21,865 nucleotides of DNA from Bacteroidota bacterium (GTDB lineage: Bacteria; Bacteroidota; Bacteroidia; Chitinophagales; Chitinophagaceae): contig JAEZIL010000003.1 in NCBI GenBank assembly GCA_023436685.1, positions 1 to 21,865 on the forward strand. Reading direction: 5' to 3'. Position numbers and translations under genes: made by a program. The notes beneath the pieces are model-generated. The model saw only the letters and a program-made list of their open reading frames with translations. It did no database searches and was not told the DNA's origin. Positions 12,649 through 20,681 of this stretch are shown one piece after another (position 1 is the first letter of the stretch; the number at the start of each line of letters is the position of its first letter).

Positions 12649-13716
12649 TTATACTTTAAGCAACCAGCCATTGCTATCGGCTTTGCGGCCATAACGGATG
12701 TTATTCAATTCATCTTTTACCCAATTGGCTATTTTCCACTGGTTTACATCGGGTAAGATCATATGATTATCGTGGTAAGTAAGCTCTGATATAAAAGAAA
12801 TAGAAGCTGCAGTACCTGTACCAAAAGCCTCAGTAAATTCTCCTTTTTTATACGCTTCTACCAGTTCATCTATACTTATATCCCGCTCTTCAACAGCAAT
12901 ACCTTTTTCACGTAGCACAGTAATAACGCTATCGCGGGTAACACCTTCCAGTATCGTATCGCCAAGTGCAGGTGTAAAAACCTTATCGCCTACTACCGCA
13001 AAGAAGTTCATAGTACCTATTTCCTGCACATTTTTATGGTTCAGGCCATCGGTCCAAAGTATCTGGTCGTAACCCATTTTACGTATTTCCTGTGTAGGAT
13101 ACATGCTGGAACCATAGTTGCCTGCTGCTTTCGTAAAGCCAATGCCTCCGGGGAATGCACGAACATACCTGTCTTGCACGAAGATAGATACCGGCTTAGA
13201 ATAGTAAGGGCCTGCAGGGCTGGTAATGATCATGAACAGGAATTTTTCAGCAGGTTTTACGCCGTTAAATTCGTCGATAGCTATCATGAACGGACGAATG
13301 TACAGAGAAGTATTATCGCCGGTTGGTATCCAGGCTTTATCCAGCTCAACTAACTGGCGCATACCTTCTACAAACAATTCTTCCGGAACATCGGGCATAG
13401 CCATGCGGTTGGCCGAGCGGTTCATACGCTTCCAGTTGTCAACCGGACGGAAGATAACAGGATTGCCTTCCTGGTCTTTATATGCCTTTACCCCTTCAAA
13501 TATTGCCTGGCCATAGTGCATAAATGTAGTAGCAGGACTTAAATGCAATTGGCTGAAAGGAACAATTTCCGGTTGTTTCCACTCGCCATCTTCATAATAG
13601 CAGGTCAACATATGGTCGGCATAAAGTTTACCAAACTGTATGTTATCAGGGTTAAGCTGATTGATCCTGCTTTTTTCTGCTTTTTTCACAACAATATCCA
13701 TAGTGGAAACGCTCAT
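12649..13716 (-). CDS. ilvE: Branched-chain amino acid aminotransferase
   Basis: This PLP enzyme transfers the amino group between glutamate and the keto acids of leucine, isoleucine and valine. The 355-aa protein belongs to the class IV fold of long bacterial/eukaryotic-type BCATs. Visible marks are the N-terminal SPATTFMHYGQAIFEGVKAY (60-79), IRPFMIA (140-146), the Schiff-base Lys196 in GGIGFTKAAGNYG, the PLP-binding QEIGTMNFF with Glu232, and the ILEGVTRDSV and FGTGTAA (298-304) loops. Start ATG 13716 gives MSVSTMDIVV; the ATG five codons in is also possible. TTTCTTTGCA upstream (minus, 13758-13765) is a near match to the -7 box. No other ilv gene is adjacent. Confidence 0.95.
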   Translation of the reverse strand: MSVSTMDIVVKKAEKSRINQLNPDNIQFGKLYADHMLTCYYEDGEWKQPEIVPFSQLHLSPATTFMHYGQAIFEGVKAYKDQEGNPVIFRPVDNWKRMNRSANRMAMPDVPEELFVEGMRQLVELDKAWIPTGDNTSLYIRPFMIAIDEFNGVKPAEKFLFMIITSPAGPYYSKPVSIFVQDRYVRAFPGGIGFTKAAGNYGSSMYPTQEIRKMGYDQILWTDGLNHKNVQEIGTMNFFAVVGDKVFTPALGDTILEGVTRDSVITVLREKGIAVEERDISIDELVEAYKKGEFTEAFGTGTAASISFISELTYHDNHMILPDVNQWKIANWVKDELNNIRYGRKADSNGWLLKV

Positions 13717-13757
13717 AATTGCTTGATTGGGGAATCTAAAAACGATTAATTTCGCTG

Positions 13758-13765
13758 CAAAGAAA
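13758..13765 (-). promoter_or_regulatory. Candidate -7 box of ilvE
   Basis: TTTCTTTG on the minus strand differs from TAnnTTTG at one position and is followed by CAGCG, the same five bases that follow the -7 box at 5369-5376. The leader would be about 35 nt. Confidence 0.35.
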
Positions 13766-13809
13766 CAAAAAATATTTTTAAGCCATTTTAAGCCCGTAAA
13801 ACCTGTAAT

Positions 13810-14271
13810 ATGAGTGATTTACCAAATATTATTGACACACAGGTTATAACTAAGCAATGGGACATATTTTGGGAAGCTAACAAACTGCCTGAACCGATAG
13901 ATGTATTGGTTTTAACCTTGCCATTTGAGCCGGGCAGCAAAGAAGAAACCCAATTACATAAAATGTTGCAGGCATGCCAGCTAGACCTTAGGCAGTGCTA
14001 TATTTTACATATAAACAATACAGAGAAGATAGCATGGCACCAGCTAAGAGATGCTGCAAAGCCCAAAGCTGTATTAACCTTAGGGGTGCACCCACAACAA
14101 TTAGGCATCAACTCGCTATTCCGCTTATATACTCCTAACAAATTTGATGAGCGTATATGGATAGTGGCACAATCGCTGGATGAGCTGGAGCAGCAACCCG
14201 AGGCTAAAAAACAGCTTTGGGTAAATGGCCTAAAGCCTGTATTTGTAGATAACAATGCCGGCATATTTTAG
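13810..14271 (+). CDS. Unknown protein upstream of and coupled to recQ, 153 aa
   Basis: The family is not recognised with confidence. The protein looks like a compact alpha/beta fold: IDVLVLTLPFEP (30-41), QCYILHI (58-64), a Pro-rich link, KAVLTLGVHPQQLG (about 77-90) and a C-terminal SLDELEQQPEAKKQLWVNGL (about 123-142). The ending, a helix with Lys-x-x-Leu-Trp, and the position next to a DNA helicase recall the psi subunit of DNA polymerase III (HolD), but this is a weak inference. There is no signal peptide. The stop codon is only 3 nt before the TTG start of recQ, so recQ probably depends on translation of this gene. Confidence 0.6.
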   Translation: MSDLPNIIDTQVITKQWDIFWEANKLPEPIDVLVLTLPFEPGSKEETQLHKMLQACQLDLRQCYILHINNTEKIAWHQLRDAAKPKAVLTLGVHPQQLGINSLFRLYTPNKFDERIWIVAQSLDELEQQPEAKKQLWVNGLKPVFVDNNAGIF

Positions 14272-14274
14272 ATC

Positions 14275-16158
14275 TTGCTTACAGCACATAACATATTAAA
14301 GGAATATTGGGGCTATAGTGAGTTCAGGCCGGGCCAGGAAAACATTATACAGGCCGTGCTACAAGGCAAGGATGTACTTGCACTGCTGCCAACAGGTGGC
14401 GGCAAATCTCTTTGCTACCAGGTGCCTGCACTTGTAATGGATGGACTTTGCCTGGTCATATCTCCGCTTATATCGCTAATGCAAGACCAGGTAAGGCAAC
14501 TGAAAGAGCGTGATATAATGGCCGAGGCCATATATGCTGGCATGCATTATAATGATGTAAAGCGTACCCTGCAAAACATGCAGCACGGACCATATAAGTT
14601 ATTGTATGTTTCGCCCGAGCGGCTGCAATCAGATATGTTTCGCGAATACCTGCCTACTCTAAATATAAGCATGGTAGCCGTTGATGAAGCCCACTGCGTA
14701 TCGCAATGGGGGCATGATTTCAGGCCCGACTATTTAAAGATAGCTGAGTTGCGCAGAATATTTGATGATATACCCTTCCTGGCCCTTACAGCATCTGCCA
14801 CTCAAGCTGTGCAACAGGATATTTTGCTGCAATTAAAGCTCAGGCAACCACTTCAGATAGTACAAAGCTTTGAAAGGAAAAACCTATTTTACAGGGTACA
14901 GTATAGAGAAAACAAAAATGCAGAATTGCTGCAACTTTTAGATGAAATAAAGGGTACAGTAATAGTTTATTGCCGCAGCAGAAGACAAACAGAAGTCATC
15001 ACACAATACCTGCAGCAGCATAATGTACCGGCCCTAAGCTACCATGCCGGTATGAACAAAGAAAAACGAGCCGGGAACCAGAAAGAATGGACATTGGGCA
15101 GCGCTACTGTCATGGTGGCTACCACGGCTTTTGGTATGGGTATAGACAAACCAGATGTACGGCTGGTAGTGCATTACGACGCGCCCGACCACTTAGAGGG
15201 TTATTACCAGGAATCGGGCCGGGCTGGCAGAGATGGGAAAGCATCTATAGCTGCTTTACTTTATAACAGTGTAGATGTAAACAGGCTCAATGACAGTATT
15301 GAACTGAACTTTCCACCCGAAACATATTTACGCAATATTTACCAGGCGATAGTTGAATACCTGCAAATAGCTATAGGTACCCAGCCTGACAGGTATTTTG
15401 ATTTCGACATCCAGGATTTTAGCTATAAGTTTAAACTGAATGCTTTACAGGCTCTGCGCGCCTTAAAGCTACTTGAGCAGGAAGGATTATGGACATTGAC
15501 CGATGCAGTTTATAACCCGGCTACTGTAATGTTCACAATGGGCAGACGTGCATTGGACGAAGTGATGCAAGCGCACCCTCCACTGGCAATGCTCTGTACC
15601 ACCCTGCTTCGCTTACATGGTTCTATTTTACATTCGCCCGTGGCTGTAAATACAACGCTTCTTGCAAAACACCTTAGGCTTACCAAAGAGGACATAGAAC
15701 AAATGCTGCTACACCTGAATGCTATGGAGGTAATAGAATACTACCAGCCACATACGGGGCCTCAATTGTTCTTTCATCACTACCGCGTTGATAGCAGGCA
15801 TCTTATTATAAATATGCAGCGGATACAAGTATTAAAGCAGCAATACAAGCAACGCATTGCAGGTGTACAGGAATACCTGGCTAATAATAATGTATGCAGG
15901 AACAGACTTTTGATGCGATACTTTGGTGAAACATCAGGCCAATATTGCGGCCATTGCGACATATGCAAGCAAATTGATACGTATATGCCCAATGAAGCAG
16001 ACATCTTAAAACATCTTGCAGCGCAGCCAGAACGTGTACAAAATATAGCTGACAAGTATCCCGCAGCAATAAGACAGGAAGTAATTGCGTTGATACGAAG
16101 GCTAGCCGATGAGCATAAAATAAAACTGCATCCCAATGGAAGTGTATCGGTTATTTAA
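14275..16158 (+). CDS. recQ: RecQ family ATP-dependent DNA helicase, TTG start
   Basis: This 3'-5' helicase acts in recombination and replication-fork repair. It has 627 aa. Helicase motifs are intact: FRPGQ (18-22), Walker A LPTGGGKS (38-45), DEAH (137-140), TASAT (172-176) and ESGRAGRDG in the second domain. The zinc site is Cys541-x16-Cys558-x2-Cys561-x2-Cys564, with the spacing of the E. coli enzyme. About 200 residues lie between the helicase core and the zinc site, and only about 60 follow it, with no recognisable HRDC domain; this differs from the E. coli order. No ATG occurs near the expected N-terminus, so TTG at 14275 is the start, giving LTAHNILKEYWGYSEFRPGQ after Met. Confidence 0.93.
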   Translation: MLTAHNILKEYWGYSEFRPGQENIIQAVLQGKDVLALLPTGGGKSLCYQVPALVMDGLCLVISPLISLMQDQVRQLKERDIMAEAIYAGMHYNDVKRTLQNMQHGPYKLLYVSPERLQSDMFREYLPTLNISMVAVDEAHCVSQWGHDFRPDYLKIAELRRIFDDIPFLALTASATQAVQQDILLQLKLRQPLQIVQSFERKNLFYRVQYRENKNAELLQLLDEIKGTVIVYCRSRRQTEVITQYLQQHNVPALSYHAGMNKEKRAGNQKEWTLGSATVMVATTAFGMGIDKPDVRLVVHYDAPDHLEGYYQESGRAGRDGKASIAALLYNSVDVNRLNDSIELNFPPETYLRNIYQAIVEYLQIAIGTQPDRYFDFDIQDFSYKFKLNALQALRALKLLEQEGLWTLTDAVYNPATVMFTMGRRALDEVMQAHPPLAMLCTTLLRLHGSILHSPVAVNTTLLAKHLRLTKEDIEQMLLHLNAMEVIEYYQPHTGPQLFFHHYRVDSRHLIINMQRIQVLKQQYKQRIAGVQEYLANNNVCRNRLLMRYFGETSGQYCGHCDICKQIDTYMPNEADILKHLAAQPERVQNIADKYPAAIRQEVIALIRRLADEHKIKLHPNGSVSVI

Positions 16159-16168
16159 CCAGACTGAT

Positions 16169-16176
16169 TATTTTTG
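16169..16176 (+). promoter_or_regulatory. Candidate -7 box of the dehydrogenase gene
   Basis: TATTTTTG matches TAnnTTTG and lies 10 nt before the ATG at 16187, which would give an almost leaderless mRNA. No TTTG is evident at -33. Confidence 0.4.
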
Positions 16177-16186
16177 AGACTGTTAC

Positions 16187-17203
16187 ATGAGCGAAACGAT
16201 AAAATTCTTAATAGTAGGCTACGGAAATATTGGCCGCAGGCATGCAGAGCATATACACCAGAACTATGCTACCGAACTGGTAGGTGTATGCGACATACGC
16301 CCGGAGCTAAAGACTAAACTAGCGGATGATATTCCCTTCTTTACCGATATAGATACAATGCTGGCTCAAGTACAGGCTGATGTACTATGTGTATGCACAC
16401 CCAACTATCTGCATGAGCAGCATACTATTATTGGGTTGAAAGCAGGGCTGCACACAGTGGTAGAAAAACCAATGGCCATGAGTGTGGCAGAATGCGACCG
16501 GATGATAGCTGCTGCTGAACAAACAGGTAAAACTATATTCGCCGTAAAGCAAAACCGCTACAACCCACCTGTGCAGGCCGTGAAAAAGCTAATAGGTGAT
16601 AATGCATTGGGTAAGCCGTATTTATTGCAGGTCAATTGTTTCTGGAACAGGGGTGATGCTTATTATGCGGAAAGCGATTGGAGAGGTAAAAAACTGAAAG
16701 ATGGTGGTTGCCTGTTTACCCAGTTCAGTCATTTTATAGATATACTCTATTATCTGAACGGTAAGGTAAAAGATGTAGATGGCTGGATACATAACTTTGC
16801 GCATTTACATAATACTGAAGTGGAAGACACGGGAAGTTTTGTGCTAAAAGCCGAAAACGGCAGTATTATCAACTTTAATTTTACTACCTGCGCCTACGAG
16901 CGTAATATGGAAGGATCGATAACCATATTTGCCGAAAAAGGTACAGTAAAAATTGGAGGACAATACCTAAACACTATTGAATACCAAAAACTGGAAAAAG
17001 GCACATTGCCGGAGATAAATATAGCCGCAAAAGCAAACGATTATGGCTTGTACCAGGGATCGATGAGCAACCATGACAAAGTGATACAGAATGTAGTAGA
17101 TGTAATAAAACATGGCCACCCGGTGATGACAAGTGCATCAGAGGGACGTGAAGTAGTTCACATGATAGAACAAATGTACCGTGGGGCGGTAAAAGTTAGT
17201 TAA
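16187..17203 (+). CDS. Gfo/Idh/MocA family oxidoreductase, WlbA-like
   Basis: This is an NAD(P)-dependent sugar dehydrogenase of 338 aa. The N-terminal Rossmann domain shows VGYGNIGRRHAEH (10-22), the acidic strand end GVCDI (33-37), CTPNYLHEQ (70-78) and the catalytic EKP with Lys94. The C-terminal domain has NRYNPPVQAVKKL (123-135), YYAESDWRGK (159-168) and GGCLFTQFSHFIDIL (173-187) with the likely catalytic His182. The pattern NRYNPxVQ...W...DGG...H is close to UDP-N-acetylglucosaminuronate 3-dehydrogenases (WlbA) of surface-polysaccharide synthesis, so a nucleotide-sugar substrate is plausible. No glycosyltransferase or other partner is adjacent, so the pathway is not shown. The stop lies in a TTAA shared with a possible tiny gene on the other strand. 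Confidence 0.88.
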   Translation: MSETIKFLIVGYGNIGRRHAEHIHQNYATELVGVCDIRPELKTKLADDIPFFTDIDTMLAQVQADVLCVCTPNYLHEQHTIIGLKAGLHTVVEKPMAMSVAECDRMIAAAEQTGKTIFAVKQNRYNPPVQAVKKLIGDNALGKPYLLQVNCFWNRGDAYYAESDWRGKKLKDGGCLFTQFSHFIDILYYLNGKVKDVDGWIHNFAHLHNTEVEDTGSFVLKAENGSIINFNFTTCAYERNMEGSITIFAEKGTVKIGGQYLNTIEYQKLEKGTLPEINIAAKANDYGLYQGSMSNHDKVIQNVVDVIKHGHPVMTSASEGREVVHMIEQMYRGAVKVS

Positions 17204-17316
17204 TGCTTCTTGCTTGCTTGCCTAACCTTTACTTCAAATACACTTTTTAAGATCTTCATCAACAGTGTTTGAAACACCATTTTAACAGAGTGTGGTTTGA
17301 TTTGTACAGATTTCAT
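17200..17316 (-). CDS. Candidate 38-aa basic peptide
   Basis: This is a short frame from ATG 17316, encoding a Lys/Arg-rich peptide with an amphipathic middle (MVFQTLLMKILKSVFEVKV, about residues 13-31) and the end RQASKKH. Its stop overlaps that of the dehydrogenase gene within TTAA, the same geometry as at 4153-4156. A longer frame begins at 17385. No homology is recognised and no clear promoter is seen. It is the only protein-like frame in the 274-bp gap 17204-17477. Confidence 0.28.
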   Translation of the reverse strand: MKSVQIKPHSVKMVFQTLLMKILKSVFEVKVRQASKKH

Positions 17317-17477
17317 AACGCAAATGTTCACAAGGTTAACAATGAGTAGCAGTTGAAGAGCAACCGCTTTCAAATGGTTGGGCACTTGGCTTACAACAAG
17401 AAACGTGCCACACCTCGTTTATATGAAAATGAGTTGGAACAAAATTTATACGTTTCCTTTTTTGAAATCTCATTATC

Positions 17478-17882
17478 ATGGATATAAAACACAACGATTC
17501 AACAATAAACCGGCCTTGGGGCGAGCGTCCTATTGACGCCCCGGTAATTCCTATAGATATACCATCATACATACAACAGTTGATGCTTGAAGAATCGTGG
17601 CAAAAAAACGAACGCAACGCCATTACCTTATTTAAGACAGAGAATATTACGCTAACGCTGGCAGCTTTTCATAAAGATGCTGAATTAAAACCCGGCAATA
17701 CTTACGGTTCGGGCTTAATTATGTTGCAGGTAATTGATGGGCAAATGATGGTGAAAACCGGCATGGACACTCTTGAGATAAATAAAGGACAAATGGTAAC
17801 CATACATGAGCAAATACCCTATTCAGCAACCGCAGGTGCCGAAACGGTATGCTTGCTCACTGTGTTACATACACAAAAATAA
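17478..17882 (+). CDS. Cupin-like protein, 134 aa
   Basis: The protein shows a single cupin-type beta-barrel: ITLTLAAFHKDAELKPG (57-73), GLIMLQVIDGQMMVKTG (79-95), TLEINKGQMVTI (98-109) and the closing strands to the C-terminus. The xVxxGxxxV motif in QVIDGQMMV and the following KGQMVTI are characteristic of the fold. The usual metal-binding His-x-His pair is not evident; only isolated His residues (65, 110) are nearby, so metal binding is doubtful. The N-terminal 50 residues are polar and helical. Function is unknown. It is followed after 21 bp by the cvfB-like gene on the same strand. Confidence 0.7.
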   Translation: MDIKHNDSTINRPWGERPIDAPVIPIDIPSYIQQLMLEESWQKNERNAITLFKTENITLTLAAFHKDAELKPGNTYGSGLIMLQVIDGQMMVKTGMDTLEINKGQMVTIHEQIPYSATAGAETVCLLTVLHTQK

Positions 17883-17886
17883 CTAC

Positions 17887-17894
17887 TACCTTCG
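17887..17894 (+). promoter_or_regulatory. Weak -7 box candidate before the CvfB-like gene
   Basis: TACCTTCG differs from TAnnTTTG at one position and lies 9 nt before the ATG at 17904, in the 21-bp gap after the cupin gene. Co-transcription with the cupin gene is the alternative. Confidence 0.3.
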
Positions 17895-17903
17895 CGCAAC
17901 ATT

Positions 17904-18740
17904 ATGGTTGAAGTAGGTAAATACAATACGCTTAAAATAGTTAAATCTGTTGATTTTGGGTTATACCTGGATGGTGCTGAGGATGGTGAGATACTATTGC
18001 CCAAACGATTTGTGCCCAAAGGCGCAAAGGAAGGAGACGAACTGGAAGTATTTATATACCATGACTCTGAAAACAGGTTGATTGCCACTACCCAGAAAGC
18101 TAAGGCACAGGTAGGTGAAATAGCTATGCTAACTGCTGTAAGTACCAATAAGCAAGGTGCTTTTTTGGACTGGGGACTGATGAAAGATGTATTTCTTCCT
18201 TTATCGCAACAGGAATCAAGGATATTTGAAGGAGGTGAATACCTTGTGATGCTATACCTTGATGAACGCACTGGTAGAGTGACGGCTACAGAACGACTTA
18301 ATAAGTTTTTGAGCAACGATGAGCTTACCGTGAAAGAGCTGGATCCGGTTGACCTGGTAGTTTGGCGCAATTCAGATATAGGCTACAATGTTATTATCAA
18401 TAACAAGCATACAGGCCTGTTACATTACAACGATGTATTCAAGCAGTTAGAAGTAGGCGATAAAGAAAAAGGCTTTATTAAAACCATTCGCGAAGATGGC
18501 AAGATAGACGTGGCGCTTGGTGAGCGTGGCTACAAGCGTGTAGAAAGCGAAACGGATGTAGTACTGCGCCTGCTGAAAGAAAATGATGGCTACCTGCCCT
18601 ATCATGATAAATCGAACCCCGATGAGATCTATGATTTCTTTGGCATGAGCAAGAAGACCTTTAAAATGATAACAGGTGCATTGTATAAACAACGCAAAAT
18701 AAAATTCACCCAAACAGGTATACAACTGATAGAAGAATAA
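17904..18740 (+). CDS. CvfB-like S1 domain RNA-binding protein
   Basis: CvfB/YitL proteins bind RNA through tandem S1 domains and a C-terminal winged helix; in Staphylococcus CvfB affects virulence-factor expression. The 278-aa protein follows that layout: the first S1-like unit with YNTLKIVKSVDFGLYLDG and EILLPKRFVP (7-40), a second with GAFLDWGLMKDVFLPL (about 85-100), a third with GYNVIINNKHTGLLHYNDVF and the GFIKTIREDGKIDVAL strand pair (about 155-210), and a winged-helix end (about 220-278, FFGMSKKTFKMITGALYKQRKI). The length and order are normal for the family. The physiological RNA target is unknown. The gene ends at a strong hairpin that also serves the convergent gene. Confidence 0.9.
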   Translation: MVEVGKYNTLKIVKSVDFGLYLDGAEDGEILLPKRFVPKGAKEGDELEVFIYHDSENRLIATTQKAKAQVGEIAMLTAVSTNKQGAFLDWGLMKDVFLPLSQQESRIFEGGEYLVMLYLDERTGRVTATERLNKFLSNDELTVKELDPVDLVVWRNSDIGYNVIINNKHTGLLHYNDVFKQLEVGDKEKGFIKTIREDGKIDVALGERGYKRVESETDVVLRLLKENDGYLPYHDKSNPDEIYDFFGMSKKTFKMITGALYKQRKIKFTQTGIQLIEE

Positions 18741-18762
18741 AGGAGGCCTATAAAGCCTCCTT
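18740..18762. terminator. Bidirectional terminator overlapping the end of a coding region
   Basis: AAGGAGGC (18740-18747) pairs with GCCTCCTT (18755-18762) around CTATAAA, followed on the plus strand by AATTTTT. Its right arm lies inside the last codons of the minus-strand hydrolase gene (stop at 18748-18750). Confidence 0.8.
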
Positions 18763-19767
18763 AATTTTTGCCATCAGGTATTCTTCTGCCAGCTGAGCTA
18801 TAGATTTTTTCTTTTTCTGTTGCTTTTTATAATACATCCAGGCGAGGCCTGCTGCAGCAACTCCTGCACCTATTGCTAGTATCAACAAAGTGTTATCTCT
18901 CGGTTTCGGTGGCAGGTACACTACACCTGTTGCATTGGCCACAGCAGGATCGTTTACATAGCGGCCACGTGCCGGTATAGCCATTTTATCAAAATGAACT
19001 GCGAGGTTATTAAGGGCTATCTGCATATCAGCACCACTCATTGGTTTGCCATGGCCTGTAGCCACCACACGCGGATTGAGGGCTGCAAGATTTTTTACAG
19101 AAACACCAGCGGCTTCCCAATCGTAGGTGAAGTATTTAGGCGGCCCAGATATTTTCTTGATCTGTAGCATGACAGACATTACCGATTCCTGCTTTGTGGT
19201 TACAAAAGCATCTCCGGCAATCAACACTTTATCTCTTTCCCTGAAATAACTAACATGTCCGGGGGCATGCCCCGGTGTATTGATATAACGCCAGCCTGAA
19301 AGATAAGGCACGCTGCCATCAGGCGGCAGAATATGCAGGCGTGATTCTACATCTATTGGTGTTTTGGGGTATAAAGTAGAAAACTTAGCCATTAAACCAC
19401 CGCCTACTTTGGGATCGGCAGGCGGATAAGATGAACGTCCGCTCAAATAAGGCAATTCAAGATAGTGGCAGTAAATATTTACATCCCATTCATCGGCAAG
19501 TTTTTTCAATGACCCAACATGATCGAAGTGGCCATGAGTTAAGAGGATAGCTGCAGGCTTACTATTTTCGCCAAATAAGCTAGCCACTACCTTCTTTATT
19601 TTAGCTGCCGAAGATTTTAGACCCGCATCTATCAGCACCCATTCCCTGGTTTCGGGATTTTGAACAATATACATGTTCACGAAAACATCTTTCGTTCCCC
19701 ATATATGGGGTGCTACATCGAAATATAGTGTATGAATTTCTTTGCTTTGAGATAGCTGCTCCTTCAT
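18748..19767 (-). CDS. Metallo-beta-lactamase-fold hydrolase with C-terminal membrane anchor
   Basis: This is a metal-dependent hydrolase of 339 aa. The metal ligands of the fold are present: THGHFDH (His78, His80, Asp82, His83), His171 in TPGHAPGH, Asp186 in IAGDAF and His239 in TGHG. Before the end is a proline-rich link (PPKPRD, 286-291), then a single hydrophobic helix (about 293-313, LLILAIGAGVAAAGLAWMYY) and a very basic stretch, KKQQKKKKS, which by the positive-inside rule would place the tail in the cytoplasm. There is no N-terminal signal peptide, so the catalytic domain may instead be cytoplasmic and tail-anchored; the topology is uncertain. The substrate class (glyoxalase II-like, lactonase-like or other) cannot be told. 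Confidence 0.9.
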   Translation of the reverse strand: MKEQLSQSKEIHTLYFDVAPHIWGTKDVFVNMYIVQNPETREWVLIDAGLKSSAAKIKKVVASLFGENSKPAAILLTHGHFDHVGSLKKLADEWDVNIYCHYLELPYLSGRSSYPPADPKVGGGLMAKFSTLYPKTPIDVESRLHILPPDGSVPYLSGWRYINTPGHAPGHVSYFRERDKVLIAGDAFVTTKQESVMSVMLQIKKISGPPKYFTYDWEAAGVSVKNLAALNPRVVATGHGKPMSGADMQIALNNLAVHFDKMAIPARGRYVNDPAVANATGVVYLPPKPRDNTLLILAIGAGVAAAGLAWMYYKKQQKKKKSIAQLAEEYLMAKIKEAL

Positions 19768-19846
19768 AAGTAGTTGATTATATTTTTCTTAACCAATAAT
19801 GCCAGAAAATGGCTACTTACGAACCCAACAAAAACATGCCAGCTTA

Positions 19847-20557
19847 TTACATGCCTCTTTTATAGCCTTTAGTATTTATTTTATAGTTAGCCCTGGTGTT
19901 TACACTGTTCACGGCAACTGAGGCCTGAAGCTCATCATTCTCGTAAAATTTTCCTTCCATCATCATACCACCCAACGAAGAAGCTTTATTGAAATATTCG
20001 GCAAATGGATTGCTACGTCCTTCATTTTTACCAAAATCAAACTTCACTTTATCAGTCACATATATTTCGTAGCGGCCATTGCGTTCGGAATAGGTGCATA
20101 TATATTCTTCACAAACATACCCCGCAATGGTTTTGATCTTCCCTGTTTTTTTGCAGTCAACATCAGGTTGTTCACCTTTGGGCATGTAGTTGTTAGTAGC
20201 CATAAATGCATTGATATTTATAGCCATTGCAGTTTTATGCTTTTCGTTGAGCATTACAATATTATCATTGCCCTGGTCAACCACCATCAGCATACTGCCT
20301 GCCTTATCATCATTCATTTTGGTAGCAAAAAGTTGTTTCTCGTTGTTGATGAGTATAGTTGTTTGGGTAGGCTTATGGGCTTTGCCTTTTTCATAGTTTA
20401 TCATTGTCATATCAACCAACACAGGAAACGTATATTCATTCTGCACAGTAGTGCTCATGCCCGCAAGCAATTCATTTATCTTTTCCATGTCTTGCTTTTC
20501 CTGTGCCAAACATATAATGTTGCCTAGGAGTGCAAAAATGAATAGTAGCTTTTTCAT
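19847..20557 (-). CDS. DUF4412-like secreted protein
   Basis: This 236-aa protein has a Sec signal peptide, MKKLLFIFALLGNIICLAQ, cleaved before EKQ. The mature part resembles DUF4412 proteins common in Bacteroidota: FPVLVDMTMINYEKG (about 44-58), a strand pair TTILINNEKQLFATKM (66-81), MLMVVDQGNDNIVMLNE (88-104), then IAGYVCEEYICTYSE (143-157) and a Gly/Met-rich FNKASSLGGMMMEGKFYEN (188-206). A periplasmic or outer-envelope location is expected; the biochemical role of the family is unknown. Its promoter fits TTTG-N21-TATTTTTA at 20577-20609. It is divergent from the DUF58 gene. Confidence 0.8.
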   Translation of the reverse strand: MKKLLFIFALLGNIICLAQEKQDMEKINELLAGMSTTVQNEYTFPVLVDMTMINYEKGKAHKPTQTTILINNEKQLFATKMNDDKAGSMLMVVDQGNDNIVMLNEKHKTAMAININAFMATNNYMPKGEQPDVDCKKTGKIKTIAGYVCEEYICTYSERNGRYEIYVTDKVKFDFGKNEGRSNPFAEYFNKASSLGGMMMEGKFYENDELQASVAVNSVNTRANYKINTKGYKRGM

Positions 20558-20576
20558 GAGGTTTGGATATTTACAT

Positions 20577-20609
20577 TAAAAATACCGCTAATTCCTTTTA
20601 CCCGGCAAA
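20577..20609 (-). promoter_or_regulatory. Promoter of the DUF4412-like gene
   Basis: On the minus strand TTTG (20606-20609) is followed after 21 nt by TATTTTTA (20577-20584), close to the Bacteroidota consensus except for the last base. The -7 box lies 19 nt before the ATG at 20557. Confidence 0.5.
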
Positions 20610-20681
20610 CCTGTTTTTTAACATCGCTATATCAGATATCCTGCCTATATTCATTGGCATAAAATTGCTGGTACTATATCC

